From NCBI RefSeq assembly GCF_001898575.1, contig NZ_MKUD01000081.1:242123-306122 (forward strand): 64,000 nucleotides of DNA. The letters run 5' to 3'. The position numbers were made by a program, and so were the translations under genes. The notes beneath the pieces are model-generated. The model was not told where the DNA came from, searched no databases, and saw only the letters and a program-made list of their open reading frames with translations. Source of the DNA: Spirosoma sp. 48-14. GTDB lineage: Bacteria; Bacteroidota; Bacteroidia; Cytophagales; Spirosomataceae. Each line of letters opens with the position of its first letter. The stretch's first letter is position 1. Shown here one piece after another: positions 42,636 to 51,925 of the stretch.

Positions 42636-44539
42636 ATACGCTCGACTATTTCCTAAAAGCCAACCTGTATGGGTTGCTATTTGTAAGTTGCTACTGGTTA
42701 TTACTCCGTCGGCACACCTTTTTCAGTCTGAATCGAGCCTATTTACTCGTTTCGGCGGTTGCCTCGCTGGTGCTCCCACTGGCAAGTTTACCTACACATA
42801 CAGCCGAAACACTACCCGTACCCATGGGGGTAATTGTGTTACCCGTATCGGCTATAACAACACCAGCCGAAACGGGACCCGACTGGACCGAAATCGGTTT
42901 GATTGCCTATGGCATGGTTAGTTTTTTACTTGTTCTGCAACTGATTGTCCGCACGGGGCGATTGATGGCATTTATCCGCCAATCAAGTCAGCATGTTCTT
43001 GACGATTATGTATTAGTAGAGCCAATAAAGACAACATCAACCTTTTCTTTCTTCCGGTATCTGGTTTTAAACCCGGAAGACAAAAACAACAACCTGATTA
43101 TCAATCACGAATTAGTACACATCCGGCAACACCATAGCCTCGATGTATTGGGTATGGCCCTATTAAGAGCAGTCTTTTGGGCCTGTCCGGCTTTATGGTT
43201 AATCGACCGTATGCTCCGGCAAGTACATGAGTTTCTGGCCGATAAAGCCATTTCAAAACCGAGTGATTACGCCCATTTTTTGGTTGAGTACACCTTTGGG
43301 CAACAGCCCGATGCACTTGTCAATGGCTTTTTCAATCCGTCGCTGCTTAAACAACGCATCCTGATGCTTCACCAGAAAGCGACTACGCGCTGGGCCTTAG
43401 GCAAGTACATATTGATTCTGCCCCTCGCCCTGGGCTTACTGGCTATGACCACCGCACGTGAACAGATTACGGATATGGTCAGTCAGGTAACAAACGAAAC
43501 GATCACTGTTTCAGGGCGGGTAACAAACTCGGCAGATGGGAAGCCATTGCCGGGAGTTAGTGTCATTCTCAAAAATACCAATACAGGTACAACGACAGAT
43601 GTAAACGGTAAATACCGTCTGACCAACATACCTAAAACGGGTTCATTGGTGTTTAGCTTTGTTGGTTTTGAGACAGCAGTGGTAGAAGTAAAAGGGCATT
43701 CATCAATAAATGCCAGCCTTCAAACACAAGACAGTAAGTTGAATGAAGTTGTTGTCGTGGCCTATGAGCCTACATCCAAACCTGCTGCCCAAACAATTAA
43801 TCCGAGCAAACGTGCCTCGTCCGATAAAGGGGCGATTTTTACCGTTGTTGAACAGGTACCTGAATTTCCGGGAGGTATGCGGGCATTAGGCCAGTACCTC
43901 GCTCGTAACCTACGCTATCCCAAAGAAGCCCAGCAAAACCGCATTCAAGGCCGAGTATTCGTACAATTTGTTGTTACACAAGAGGGGGATATTCAGAGCT
44001 TACGAATCCTAAAAGGAATTGGTGGCGGCTGTGACGAAGAAGCCGTTCGGGTAGTAAGTCAGATGCCCAAGTGGTCGCCTGGCAGGCAAAATGGGCAGGC
44101 CGTATCGGTACAATACAATCTGCCTATTCAGTTCCAGTTAGAAAAATCAGAGGATAAACGGACAGGGCAGGTAGTAAAACCAGATTCAGACTCACGGCAA
44201 AAGCCTAATTATATTCTTGATAACAGCAAGAATGGCCGAGTTGCTCTTTATAATGATGTAAGCCCCTATTATCGACTCGCGGATTCGTCACGAAAGCCAG
44301 GGCCTCCTATAACTATTCGGGGCAATGTATTTCATGATGGAGACCCTCTATACATCATTGATGGCGTTGAAATGCCTAAGGATTCAAAGTCGAACGCTAC
44401 AGCCCGCTTTAAAACGATTCGGGATTTGCAGCCCAGTGATATTGAAAGCGTCACGGTACTGAAAGACGGATCAGCTATTGCCGCCTATGGCGAAAGAGGA
44501 AAAAATGGCGTCGTTCTCATAACCACGAAAACGAAATGA
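42632..44539 (+). CDS. M56 receptor protease fused to TonB-C and SusC-like plug segments
   Basis: A 635-residue membrane protein. The N-terminal BlaR1-like part has membrane helices and the zinc site H159-E-L-V-H163 in IINHELVHIRQHH, with EFLADKAI after it. A helix at about 265-280 ends the domain. It is followed by a carboxypeptidase-regulatory-like domain (ITVSGRVTNSADGKPLPGVS, about 290-370), a TonB C-terminal domain (EQVPEFPGGM and RVFVQFVVT, about 406-505), and a segment like the plug of SusC transporters (DPLYIIDGVEMP, IESVTVLKDGSAIAAYGERG). The penicillin-sensor domain of BlaR1 is absent. Coupled to the gene after it by ATGA. Confidence 0.9.
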   Translation: MNTLDYFLKANLYGLLFVSCYWLLLRRHTFFSLNRAYLLVSAVASLVLPLASLPTHTAETLPVPMGVIVLPVSAITTPAETGPDWTEIGLIAYGMVSFLLVLQLIVRTGRLMAFIRQSSQHVLDDYVLVEPIKTTSTFSFFRYLVLNPEDKNNNLIINHELVHIRQHHSLDVLGMALLRAVFWACPALWLIDRMLRQVHEFLADKAISKPSDYAHFLVEYTFGQQPDALVNGFFNPSLLKQRILMLHQKATTRWALGKYILILPLALGLLAMTTAREQITDMVSQVTNETITVSGRVTNSADGKPLPGVSVILKNTNTGTTTDVNGKYRLTNIPKTGSLVFSFVGFETAVVEVKGHSSINASLQTQDSKLNEVVVVAYEPTSKPAAQTINPSKRASSDKGAIFTVVEQVPEFPGGMRALGQYLARNLRYPKEAQQNRIQGRVFVQFVVTQEGDIQSLRILKGIGGGCDEEAVRVVSQMPKWSPGRQNGQAVSVQYNLPIQFQLEKSEDKRTGQVVKPDSDSRQKPNYILDNSKNGRVALYNDVSPYYRLADSSRKPGPPITIRGNVFHDGDPLYIIDGVEMPKDSKSNATARFKTIRDLQPSDIESVTVLKDGSAIAAYGERGKNGVVLITTKTK

Positions 44540-45936
44540 GCCCATTCAGCTACTTCCTGACAGCCAGCCTCTATCTTCTGTTATTCTACGGCTGCTATGT
44601 CTTGTTGCTGTGCCGAAATACTTTTTTCGGGCTCAATCGGGTCTATCTGCTCCTGTCTGTTGGGTTATCGCTGGCCTTACCCTTTGTCGAGCTTCCCGGC
44701 GAACCCCTTGCCTCCCTTCCGACGAGTACGATAACCTTACCGACGTTTGAGGTTGGTCAATCCACAGAAAGCCATTACTCTTTAACGCTAGTCGATAGGA
44801 TCAGTATCGTCTATGCCCTGGGGATACTTATCATGCTTACGCGGTTAGCACTCAATGTGTGGGCCGTTTTCCGGCTCATCCATTCAGGCAAAGCACAACA
44901 TCGAGAGGCTTACACACTCATTCGACTTCCTGATGATTCATCCCCATCGTTTTCATTTGGGCGTTATCTGGTTCTGAATCGTTCAGATGGGCTGGCGGAA
45001 CCCGATGCGCTGCTCCGGCATGAGGCAGCTCACATTCGTCAGCGTCATACGGTCGATATACTAGCTCTGGAATTGATACAAGTAGTTTTCTGGTTCAACC
45101 CTGTGCTCATTTACTATAAACGGGCCTTACAGGAAGTCCATGAGTTTCTGGCCGACCGTGCTGTTTTAAAAACGCCCCAGCCCGACTATCCGCAACAGTT
45201 AGTTGCCTACGCCCTCAATGTGTCCCCATCAGCACTCATTACGCCCTTTGTCTCTAAATCAACCCTCAAACAGCGAATTATCATGCTCAAAAAACCTGTA
45301 TCAAAACGCCGGGCATTATTCGGCTATGTATTAGTACTACCGCTGGCGGCCTGTCTGCTTATGTGTACGCAAACGGAAAAAGATTTGCCCGTTTCAGCCG
45401 CAAGAAAGCCTGTAAAGGTAGAGGGTGAAGTATTTACTGTGGTTGATGATCACCCCCAATTTCCTGGGGGTATGAAAAAACTAGGTGAATACCTGAGTGA
45501 AAACTTAAAATATCCGGAAGCGGCCGAGAAATCCAAGATAGAGGGCAAAGTCTTTGTTCGTTTCGTTGTTACAGACAAAGGCGAAATTACGAATGTGGAG
45601 GTCCTGAGAGGCATCGGTTACGGAGCCGACGAAGAAGCGGTTCGGGTAGTTGAGCAAATGCCCAACTGGACACCAGCCCGGCAAAATGGCAAAGCGGTCA
45701 ATGTAATGTATAACTTACCTATCCGATTTCAGTTGGAAGAAGATGACAACTCATCGGCAGTCAATGAGTTTTGGAATGATTTTACAAAGGGCAGAAGTTT
45801 AACTCTGAATAATCAGCCTGTTAGTGAACAAATTCTGAGAACAACTATTCAGGAAGCTCAACTTTCTGGAAAGCATATTTCAGTTACGATCAATAAGCAA
45901 ACGAATACAGTTAATTTTCAACACGTTGACAGTTAA
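44536..45936 (+). CDS. M56 receptor protease fused to TonB-C domain
   Basis: A 466-residue paralogue of the preceding protein. Membrane helices come first, then the zinc motif H162-E-A-A-H166 in LLRHEAAHIRQRH and EFLADRAVL. A TonB C-terminal domain follows at about 300-395 (DDHPQFPGGMKKLGEYL, KVFVRFVVTDKGEI). The regulatory and plug-like domains of its partner are missing, and a unique C-terminal region begins about 400. Its start overlaps the preceding stop codon, so three proteins of the operon are coupled. Both M56 proteins could sense envelope state and cleave the BlaI repressor. Confidence 0.9.
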   Translation: MSPFSYFLTASLYLLLFYGCYVLLLCRNTFFGLNRVYLLLSVGLSLALPFVELPGEPLASLPTSTITLPTFEVGQSTESHYSLTLVDRISIVYALGILIMLTRLALNVWAVFRLIHSGKAQHREAYTLIRLPDDSSPSFSFGRYLVLNRSDGLAEPDALLRHEAAHIRQRHTVDILALELIQVVFWFNPVLIYYKRALQEVHEFLADRAVLKTPQPDYPQQLVAYALNVSPSALITPFVSKSTLKQRIIMLKKPVSKRRALFGYVLVLPLAACLLMCTQTEKDLPVSAARKPVKVEGEVFTVVDDHPQFPGGMKKLGEYLSENLKYPEAAEKSKIEGKVFVRFVVTDKGEITNVEVLRGIGYGADEEAVRVVEQMPNWTPARQNGKAVNVMYNLPIRFQLEEDDNSSAVNEFWNDFTKGRSLTLNNQPVSEQILRTTIQEAQLSGKHISVTINKQTNTVNFQHVDS

Positions 45937-45956
45937 CGAATCATTAGATAGCATAA

Positions 45957-46007
45957 AAAATCAGGGGGATAACGTACGAAAGTCGCGCACCTTATCCCCC
46001 TGATTTT
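45957..46007. terminator. Bidirectional terminator
   Basis: A perfect 16-bp stem, AAAATCAGGGGGATAA with its complement at 45992-46007, and a 19-base loop. It sits between the convergent M56 and coiled-coil genes and has A- and T-tracts on the outer sides. Confidence 0.9.
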
Positions 46008-46024
46008 ACGTTTAAATGGCTAAC

Positions 46025-46348
46025 CTACTTCAGGCGTTCCTGCAAAATCGTCAGAATTAACTGTTGCGTTTGCTCCAGTCTTGCCTGACCACTTTTTAGC
46101 TCAGACACATCAGCCTTCAAGACAGACACATCAGATTTTAACTCTGAAATATCTTTCTCTACTCGATCAAATCGCTCATCAATTTGATCAAATCGTTCAG
46201 CAATCTGATGAAATCGTTCATCAACTCGATCAAATCGGTGATTAACGGTTACGGTTAAATCGGCTACACCTTTGGCAATGGTTTCAATTTGCCGTCCGTG
46301 ATCAACAGCCAGGGTTTCTAATTGTTCGACGCGTTCTTCCAGGTACAT
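46025..46348 (-). CDS. Coiled-coil protein with tandem heptads
   Basis: A 107-residue protein composed of heptads: RFDRVDERFHQIAERFDQI, DERFDRVEKDISELKSDVS and VLKADVSELKSGQARL. The DNA mirrors this with repeats of about 21 bases (for example ATCAAATCG and TGAAATCGTTCATC). A long trimeric or parallel coiled coil is expected. No membrane segment or enzyme domain is seen. I start at ATG 46348; upstream residues in the longer frame from 46402 look like leader. Similar proteins occur in many Spirosoma-like genomes without known role. Confidence 0.7.
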   Translation of the reverse strand: MYLEERVEQLETLAVDHGRQIETIAKGVADLTVTVNHRFDRVDERFHQIAERFDQIDERFDRVEKDISELKSDVSVLKADVSELKSGQARLEQTQQLILTILQERLK

Positions 46349-46412
46349 GGTCAAATATACAATTTTATTGGATACACGTACTAAGACGTCAGCACGAACC
46401 AATCGTCATTCC

Positions 46413-49400
46413 TTACTCTTTTATTAATTTCCGGTTTGCTTTCCCATTCGCGGTTTGCACCTCCAGAACATAGAACCCCTTGGGCAACTGGCTAATGTCG
46501 AGTGTAGCGTTACGCTGCCGGGCCCGTACAAGCGGTTGCAGAACAGGCGCACCTGTTAGGGTACGAATTGATAGACTTTCAATGGTTTCGGTACCGGGCA
46601 GCTCTACGGTGAGCTTTGTATTGACCGGGTTCGGATAAACTGATAAGGCATCAGCCCAGGCAGGTTCGGTTCCGGTAACCGCCAGGATGTTGAACGTTCG
46701 CTCAACGGTAGAGGCAGCCGCATATTGATCATTACCGTTCTGGAAAGCCTGCACCGTTACACTACCTACGCCGTTGAATTTCAGCGTTGAGCCACTGAGC
46801 GTTGCAGGGCCACTTTTCACCAGAAATCCGACGGTCAGGTTCGAGGAACAGGTCGCTTTCAGCACCAGATCACCCTGATTAACATAGCGGTCCGAAATCG
46901 CATCGAACGTAATCGTCTGGGCTGTTTTCTGGACACGGGCAGCCGTCGTGTACCAGACGGGCCATTTCGCTCCAGTGTATAAAACGGAAGCATTACCCGA
47001 AGCCGCAATTTTATTAGTTGCCAGATTAATACCCAGCACATTGTCGCTCGCTCCTGAAAACACGAGCATATTATCCAGCCGCGAATAGCTTGGAAAACCC
47101 AGATCTTTGTTGTCGTAAATAATGTTTGCTTTCCCAGTGCTCAGATCGACACCCACCACCTGATAGGTATCGTCGTTTTCGTTGAGGTAATCGAAGGCCA
47201 GTACATCAGGCGAATTTTTGGAGAATGAAGGGTTACCGATGCTTTCGCCCGCATCGAGGTTCGTAAAGAGTTTTTCAATTTGCCCCTTGGCGAAATTACT
47301 TGTACTGTTGTTCCAAACATTGATAAAGCCTACGTCCCAATAGTCAATATTGGCCCCAGTACTGCTTTTCAACGCATTATAGGCATCATACACAATGTTT
47401 TCTCCCGTAAAATCCCACTCAAACGAATCGGCATACTGGACATCACCCGTTTGAACGCCCTGTGCCGAAGTCGGATTATAGAGCTGAAACTGCAACCATT
47501 GCTGCTTGTCGTAGCTATACACCCAAATTGATCCATCACGATCAGAGGTCAGAGCTGCCAGTTTCTTGCCATCGCGCGAAACGGCCACATTATCCCAGAT
47601 TTGTTGGTTAGAAATAATCGTTTCATTAGGCGTACCTGTCAGGTTAACGGCCCGAATGCGCTTATCGGTCGTAACATAGTAAGCATACTTTCCATCGTCG
47701 GTAACGCTGGGGCGATGGAGCAAACCTAATGTTGATTTCAGGTCAAATTTGGCGGGCGAAGCCCCAACGGTAGTTGAATAAACTTTCGAGGTGCTGGCAT
47801 CGGCCAGTAAGATCAGATCCTGACCCGATGCCGCTGGAATATCGGGTTGTTTGCCGGGATTTGATTGGGTTCCATCGGTAATACCCACTGCGTCGAAGGC
47901 ATTTTTGGCAGCCGTTACTTCAGCACCATTAGCTCCGTACAGATCGCCAGCGGCTTTAATAACTGCCAGCCGTAAGTCCAGAAACTGGGAAGTACGCACC
48001 AGATAGGTTGTCAAAGCCCGGTAATAGACCTGTTCGGCTTTATCTTTTCCAATGGCCGTTGCGAATTTATAGAACGCAAAATTCGGAATACCGCTATTGG
48101 TATGAACCCCACCGTTATCATCGCTGGTGTTTTCATACTGCGACATGGTAGCGGGCTGGTAGCCATTTGGATCTCTCGTTTTACCACCCTGATTCGGATT
48201 CGACAGGTCGCGTAGGGCGCCCGAAGGTAACAAGGCAGGGGTAGCTATCTGCTCGCCTATAGTCCAATTGGCACGATCGATCATGGCCCCGAAAACATCG
48301 GCCATCGACTCATTGATAGCCCCCGACTGACTCTTATACTGCAAATTGGCGGTGTTCTGAATAACGCCATGCGTCATTTCATGTCCAGCTACATCCAGAC
48401 CACCCGCCAATGGTTTCAGCAGTTTCCCGTTGCCATACGCCATGAACTTCCCATTCCAATAGGCGTTATCCATCGCTTTTCCATCGTCATCAGGCATATT
48501 GACAATGGAAACCATCGTCTCGCCCGTACCACTGAGGGCGTTCCGTTTGAACGTATTCAGGTAATATTCGTAGGCAACTCCTCCGTTATAATGAGCCGAA
48601 ACAGCCGTAGGGCTCCAGTCGGCGTTGCTGGTGGAGGTAATCTGGTAAAATTTCTGACTACTACCAGACGTATTTCGGGCATCAATCGTCCAGAGTGCCC
48701 CAACGGGGTTATCCGGCATTTTCGACGAAGCCGATTTAAACATTGCCCGTGATGCATCGATCAGATAATACGAGTTACCTGACTGCTGATAGGTTTGGAA
48801 TGAGCGGGTCACCCCATTAAGGTCTTTACCCGTTGCTTTAATTGGCCCTACAAATGAGCAGGTATGATTGTATTTATCCAGTACATCGCCAGTTTGAGCA
48901 TCCATTACATACTCCCAGCGTTCGAGCATATTGGGCCGAACGGTCAGCGCGTAGGCCAATTTTGCCGATCCATCCGGCATTGTAAAAATGCACAGCTCCC
49001 CTTCCGACGACTTCAAATTCAGCAGATTATCCCCAAACGACCGAACAGTCGATGTTTTCCGAACATCCTTGAGTGCCAGATTAGACACATCAGTCAGGGC
49101 TAATGCAGGCGTTGTCGTTAGCCCTTCGGGGGTTGGCTGATACCGACCGTTGATCGAGGTTACTTCGCCATCGGTCAGGTGTGCCACCAGTTCGGCACCA
49201 AGTATCGGTATACCTCGAAACGTTTGTGCCAGTCGAACGTGTGTCTGTCCAAGTTCATCTGTTTCGGTGCGGGCAATGGTAAAGTTCTCTTCGGGATTAG
49301 CGAGTTTCAACAGATCACGAACCTGTCCCATGAACTGAAACGTGACCGATGCAGCTGCTGCGGCCGACAACCGGGCTCCACTCTTTTGGGTAGCATTTGT

Positions 49401-49691
49401 CCCTGAAATGTTCGTCTTTTTACGCTCGATAAATACAGGCAGATTGGTGGCCGTATCTCGAATCACTCGCAGACGGATAGGCTCCAGTGAAAGCAAAGAA
49501 GCCCCCCTTGTCAATAGTAACTGACCAGCCGAACGATCGTTGGGCAGTGGCACAACGGTTGCATTCAGTCGCTCGGCCAGCCCCGACGTAGGCGCTGAGG
49601 TTTTCATCTTCCGACTAAATCCGGTAGTGGGTTGTTGCGCCATAGACACCCCCGTGGTAAACAGTATCAGAACGAGTAGATGTGGTTTCAT
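46413..49691 (-). CDS. M4-family (thermolysin-like) metalloprotease with T9SS tail
   Basis: A 1092-residue secreted protease. A signal peptide (ending MAQQ) is followed by a fungalysin/thermolysin propeptide and PepSY-like region (AQTFRGIPILGAELVAHL, WEYVMDAQTGDVLDKYN). The catalytic domain has HEMTH at 437-441 and the third zinc ligand in GAINESMADVFG near 460, with DNGGVHTNSGIPNFAFY. After about 620 there is a beta-propeller-like region (DGKYAYYVTTDKRIRAVNL) and an Ig-like part. It ends with a type IX secretion tail: VYPNPVNTKLTVELPG and LDISQLPKGFYVLEVQTANG. It should be secreted or surface-bound. Confidence 0.94.
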   Translation of the reverse strand: MKPHLLVLILFTTGVSMAQQPTTGFSRKMKTSAPTSGLAERLNATVVPLPNDRSAGQLLLTRGASLLSLEPIRLRVIRDTATNLPVFIERKKTNISGTNATQKSGARLSAAAAASVTFQFMGQVRDLLKLANPEENFTIARTETDELGQTHVRLAQTFRGIPILGAELVAHLTDGEVTSINGRYQPTPEGLTTTPALALTDVSNLALKDVRKTSTVRSFGDNLLNLKSSEGELCIFTMPDGSAKLAYALTVRPNMLERWEYVMDAQTGDVLDKYNHTCSFVGPIKATGKDLNGVTRSFQTYQQSGNSYYLIDASRAMFKSASSKMPDNPVGALWTIDARNTSGSSQKFYQITSTSNADWSPTAVSAHYNGGVAYEYYLNTFKRNALSGTGETMVSIVNMPDDDGKAMDNAYWNGKFMAYGNGKLLKPLAGGLDVAGHEMTHGVIQNTANLQYKSQSGAINESMADVFGAMIDRANWTIGEQIATPALLPSGALRDLSNPNQGGKTRDPNGYQPATMSQYENTSDDNGGVHTNSGIPNFAFYKFATAIGKDKAEQVYYRALTTYLVRTSQFLDLRLAVIKAAGDLYGANGAEVTAAKNAFDAVGITDGTQSNPGKQPDIPAASGQDLILLADASTSKVYSTTVGASPAKFDLKSTLGLLHRPSVTDDGKYAYYVTTDKRIRAVNLTGTPNETIISNQQIWDNVAVSRDGKKLAALTSDRDGSIWVYSYDKQQWLQFQLYNPTSAQGVQTGDVQYADSFEWDFTGENIVYDAYNALKSSTGANIDYWDVGFINVWNNSTSNFAKGQIEKLFTNLDAGESIGNPSFSKNSPDVLAFDYLNENDDTYQVVGVDLSTGKANIIYDNKDLGFPSYSRLDNMLVFSGASDNVLGINLATNKIAASGNASVLYTGAKWPVWYTTAARVQKTAQTITFDAISDRYVNQGDLVLKATCSSNLTVGFLVKSGPATLSGSTLKFNGVGSVTVQAFQNGNDQYAAASTVERTFNILAVTGTEPAWADALSVYPNPVNTKLTVELPGTETIESLSIRTLTGAPVLQPLVRARQRNATLDISQLPKGFYVLEVQTANGKANRKLIKE

Positions 49692-49792
49692 TAGGATTTG
49701 GGTTTACAAAAAGAAAACTTCGGTATTCGGTGAATGAACGCATCGCTATTTTCAGGGTTATCCCACCGTATACCGAATACGTAATACCAGTT

Positions 49793-50293
49793 TTATTTCA
49801 GACGCAGCGAAGCCGGGATCATGGCCATGAACGAGTCGTAGAACTTCGGGTAATTTTCCGGGACCTTTTTATCGACAGCCCCCCAGGTTACTTTGTAAAT
49901 GACCTTCCCTTTTCGCCACTGTACGAACTTATACAGATTACCCGGCTGGTCGAACTTCGTCGTTTTGACTTTGCAGTTGACTTCGGCTATGGTAAACACA
50001 CGTTTGGTATTGGCTGCCGTTTGTTGACCAATGAAAGTAAACGTAGTATCACGTGTTCGGCGTCCATAAAGCTTCCCATTTTCCAGCAGATAATAGGCCG
50101 AAGACGCTCCTGTAACCCCTCCTCCGCTGCCTACAATTATCTGGCGCCCTTTATAATTGTCAGGTGTACTGGCCGAAGCGGTTTTACGTACTTGCGGCAT
50201 CTGATCGGCGGCAGCCCGGATGCCCTGCCCGTACGCATCAGACAGGTTATTTATTGCTAAAATTATGAGTAGGGTTAAGACGAATTGTTTCAT
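49793..50293 (-). CDS. Secreted protein, unknown function
   Basis: A 166-residue protein with a signal peptide (MKQFVLTLLIILAINNLSDAYGQ). The mature part includes GRQIIVGSGGGVTGASSAYY, which resembles a dinucleotide-binding glycine motif, but the rest does not continue a Rossmann fold, so I do not accept an FAD-binding call. Later it has YKFVQWRKGKVIYKVTWGAV. It lies downstream of the histidine phosphatase gene and upstream of the M4 protease on the same strand. I start at ATG 50293 because it places the signal peptide at the N-terminus. Confidence 0.65.
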   Translation of the reverse strand: MKQFVLTLLIILAINNLSDAYGQGIRAAADQMPQVRKTASASTPDNYKGRQIIVGSGGGVTGASSAYYLLENGKLYGRRTRDTTFTFIGQQTAANTKRVFTIAEVNCKVKTTKFDQPGNLYKFVQWRKGKVIYKVTWGAVDKKVPENYPKFYDSFMAMIPASLRLK

Positions 50294-50405
50294 GAGACAG
50301 AAAAGACGTAACAAAAGTATTGTGCTATAGTAGGCGCAACAATACTACAATTGTATGATTTGAGTAAAACAGCGTATAAGACGGTAGATTACAGGAATGA
50401 GTCAC

Positions 50406-50915
50406 CTATGGGGGTGTAGGCTGGCCGTAGGTCGTTTGGGAGAACGATACCGATTTACCGAATAGACCTCGCTTCACATCGACTCTGAATAAGTTATCAA
50501 AATCCCCTGATTCGATCCGGGTCATCGTTGGCTGAGCGCCTAATCCTTTTGCAATCTCCAGAATGGTATTGCTATGCCCAACAACCAGTAGTTGCTTTCC
50601 CCGAATCTGACTCACCCGGTTCACAATGGCATCAGTCGGCTTTGCCGGATAATCGATTAGTGAAAGTCCCAGCCGCGTGGCCAAGGGCTGAGCCGTCTGG
50701 CGCGTCCGTCGATAGGGCGTTGTAAAGATCGAATCGATGGAGGCATTACCCAGTTGATCCGCTAAGGCAGCCGCGCGAGCATAACCAGCAGGTGTTAAAT
50801 TCGTCGTATCGGCTTCGGATACCTTTTCGGCATGGCGAACAATATAAACCGTTGTGGTTGAACAGGCTGTCAGCCCTAAAGAGACAAGAATAGCAAGTGC
50901 GTAGATCAATCGCAT
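50406..50915 (-). CDS. Histidine phosphatase family lipoprotein
   Basis: A 169-residue protein. A lipobox ends at C18 (SLGLTAC), so it should be membrane-anchored. The phosphoglycerate-mutase-type motif is VYIVRHAEK with catalytic H28, and the second part is DSIFTTPYRRTRQTAQPLA and LLVVGHSNTI with the second catalytic histidine. It resembles SixA-like short histidine phosphatases. The substrate is unknown; a sugar phosphate or protein phosphohistidine are both possible. The gene follows the DUF1080 gene, whose terminator separates them. Confidence 0.88.
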   Translation of the reverse strand: MRLIYALAILVSLGLTACSTTTVYIVRHAEKVSEADTTNLTPAGYARAAALADQLGNASIDSIFTTPYRRTRQTAQPLATRLGLSLIDYPAKPTDAIVNRVSQIRGKQLLVVGHSNTILEIAKGLGAQPTMTRIESGDFDNLFRVDVKRGLFGKSVSFSQTTYGQPTPP

Positions 50916-50951
50916 AGCGCGTAAGGCAGGGTTTTAAACAAACAATGATAC

Positions 50952-50982
50952 AAAAAAGCCCCCGGCCATAGGTCGAGGGCTT
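50952..50982 (-). terminator. Terminator of the DUF1080 gene
   Basis: On the minus strand, AAGCCCTCGACC pairs with GGCCGGGGGCTT (one mismatch and one wobble), followed by T residues. It lies 26 bases past the DUF1080 stop codon. Confidence 0.85.
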
Positions 50983-51008
50983 GGTTGGACTTCGTAAACG
51001 GTCAACCT

Positions 51009-51815
51009 TTACAATTCCCGAATCCAGATATTACGGAAACCAACAGGGTTGTTGTGGTCTTGCAGCAGAATTGGGCCCGCGCCATGTGCCTGAACTTTCG
51101 GATACCCAATGTATTCAGTTGTTCCCCGAATAGCGGTATGGTTCTGCACCAGAACACCGTTGAGCAGAACCGTTACGTAGGCAAATTCGGTCATCATACC
51201 CGCCTTGTTGAATTTAGGAGCCTGATAGATAATATCATAGGTTTGCCATTCACCGGGTTTGCGGCTAGGGTTCACCAGCGGAATCGCCTGTTTGTAGATC
51301 GAACCGACCATACCATTTACGTAGGTTGGGTTATTGTAGTTATCCAGTACCTGTAGTTCATAACGACCTTGCAGGAAGATGCCACTATTGCCGCGTCCCT
51401 GGCTGGTCCCTTCTACTTTTTCGGGTGACTTAAACTCAATATGCAATTGGAAGTCTGTAAACTCTTTTTTCGAGCGGGCCGAAAAACCTCTGGTCGAGTA
51501 CATCGCGCCATCTGTTACAGGCCATTTCAGCGGCCCTTCGTTGGTTTTCTCCCAGTTGGCGGGTGCATACCCTTTAATAGCGACCCACTCGTCCGTATTT
51601 TTTCCATCGAACAACACAATTGCATCAGATGGAGCAGTTGTTCCCGAAGCATTAGCTGCGTTGGCCCCTGGGGTCACGACAGGTGGAACAGGCTCCCAAA
51701 TCTCGGTCGATTGAGGATTTTGCTTGGCAGGCTCCGTTTGAGCCATAGCCTGACTGGTAACGAAAAGGCTGGCGATTCCGAGGCAGGCCACAAACGATAA
51801 CGGTACGTTTTTCAT
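51009..51815 (-). CDS. Secreted DUF1080 (3-keto-disaccharide hydrolase-type) protein
   Basis: A 268-residue secreted protein with a signal peptide (ending AMAQ), a Pro/Ala/Asn-rich spacer (about 27-60) and the DUF1080 jelly roll: AIVLFDGKNTDEWVAI, FTDFQLHIEFKSPEK, GRGNSGIFLQGRYELQVLDN, KPGEWQTYDIIYQAPKFN and GPILLQDHNNPVGFRNIWI. Members cleave 3-keto-glycosides made by an oxidising partner. It is divergent from a second DUF1080 gene. Only 110 bases separate the two starts, so the promoters face each other. Confidence 0.92.
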   Translation of the reverse strand: MKNVPLSFVACLGIASLFVTSQAMAQTEPAKQNPQSTEIWEPVPPVVTPGANAANASGTTAPSDAIVLFDGKNTDEWVAIKGYAPANWEKTNEGPLKWPVTDGAMYSTRGFSARSKKEFTDFQLHIEFKSPEKVEGTSQGRGNSGIFLQGRYELQVLDNYNNPTYVNGMVGSIYKQAIPLVNPSRKPGEWQTYDIIYQAPKFNKAGMMTEFAYVTVLLNGVLVQNHTAIRGTTEYIGYPKVQAHGAGPILLQDHNNPVGFRNIWIREL

Positions 51816-51925
51816 GGAAAATGTTTCGAGTTAATGGATTCGTTGTAAAACGGTCAAAGATAAGTCGAACTAATCATTCGCAGTCTTTTAGCCGGAAAAA
51901 ATGTAACTTTCGCCCTTCAAATCTT

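Noticed and set aside
49793..50293. FAD-binding protein suggested by a glycine-rich motif
   Set aside because: Only the motif resembles a dinucleotide site; the remaining sequence does not form a Rossmann fold and the protein is secreted.
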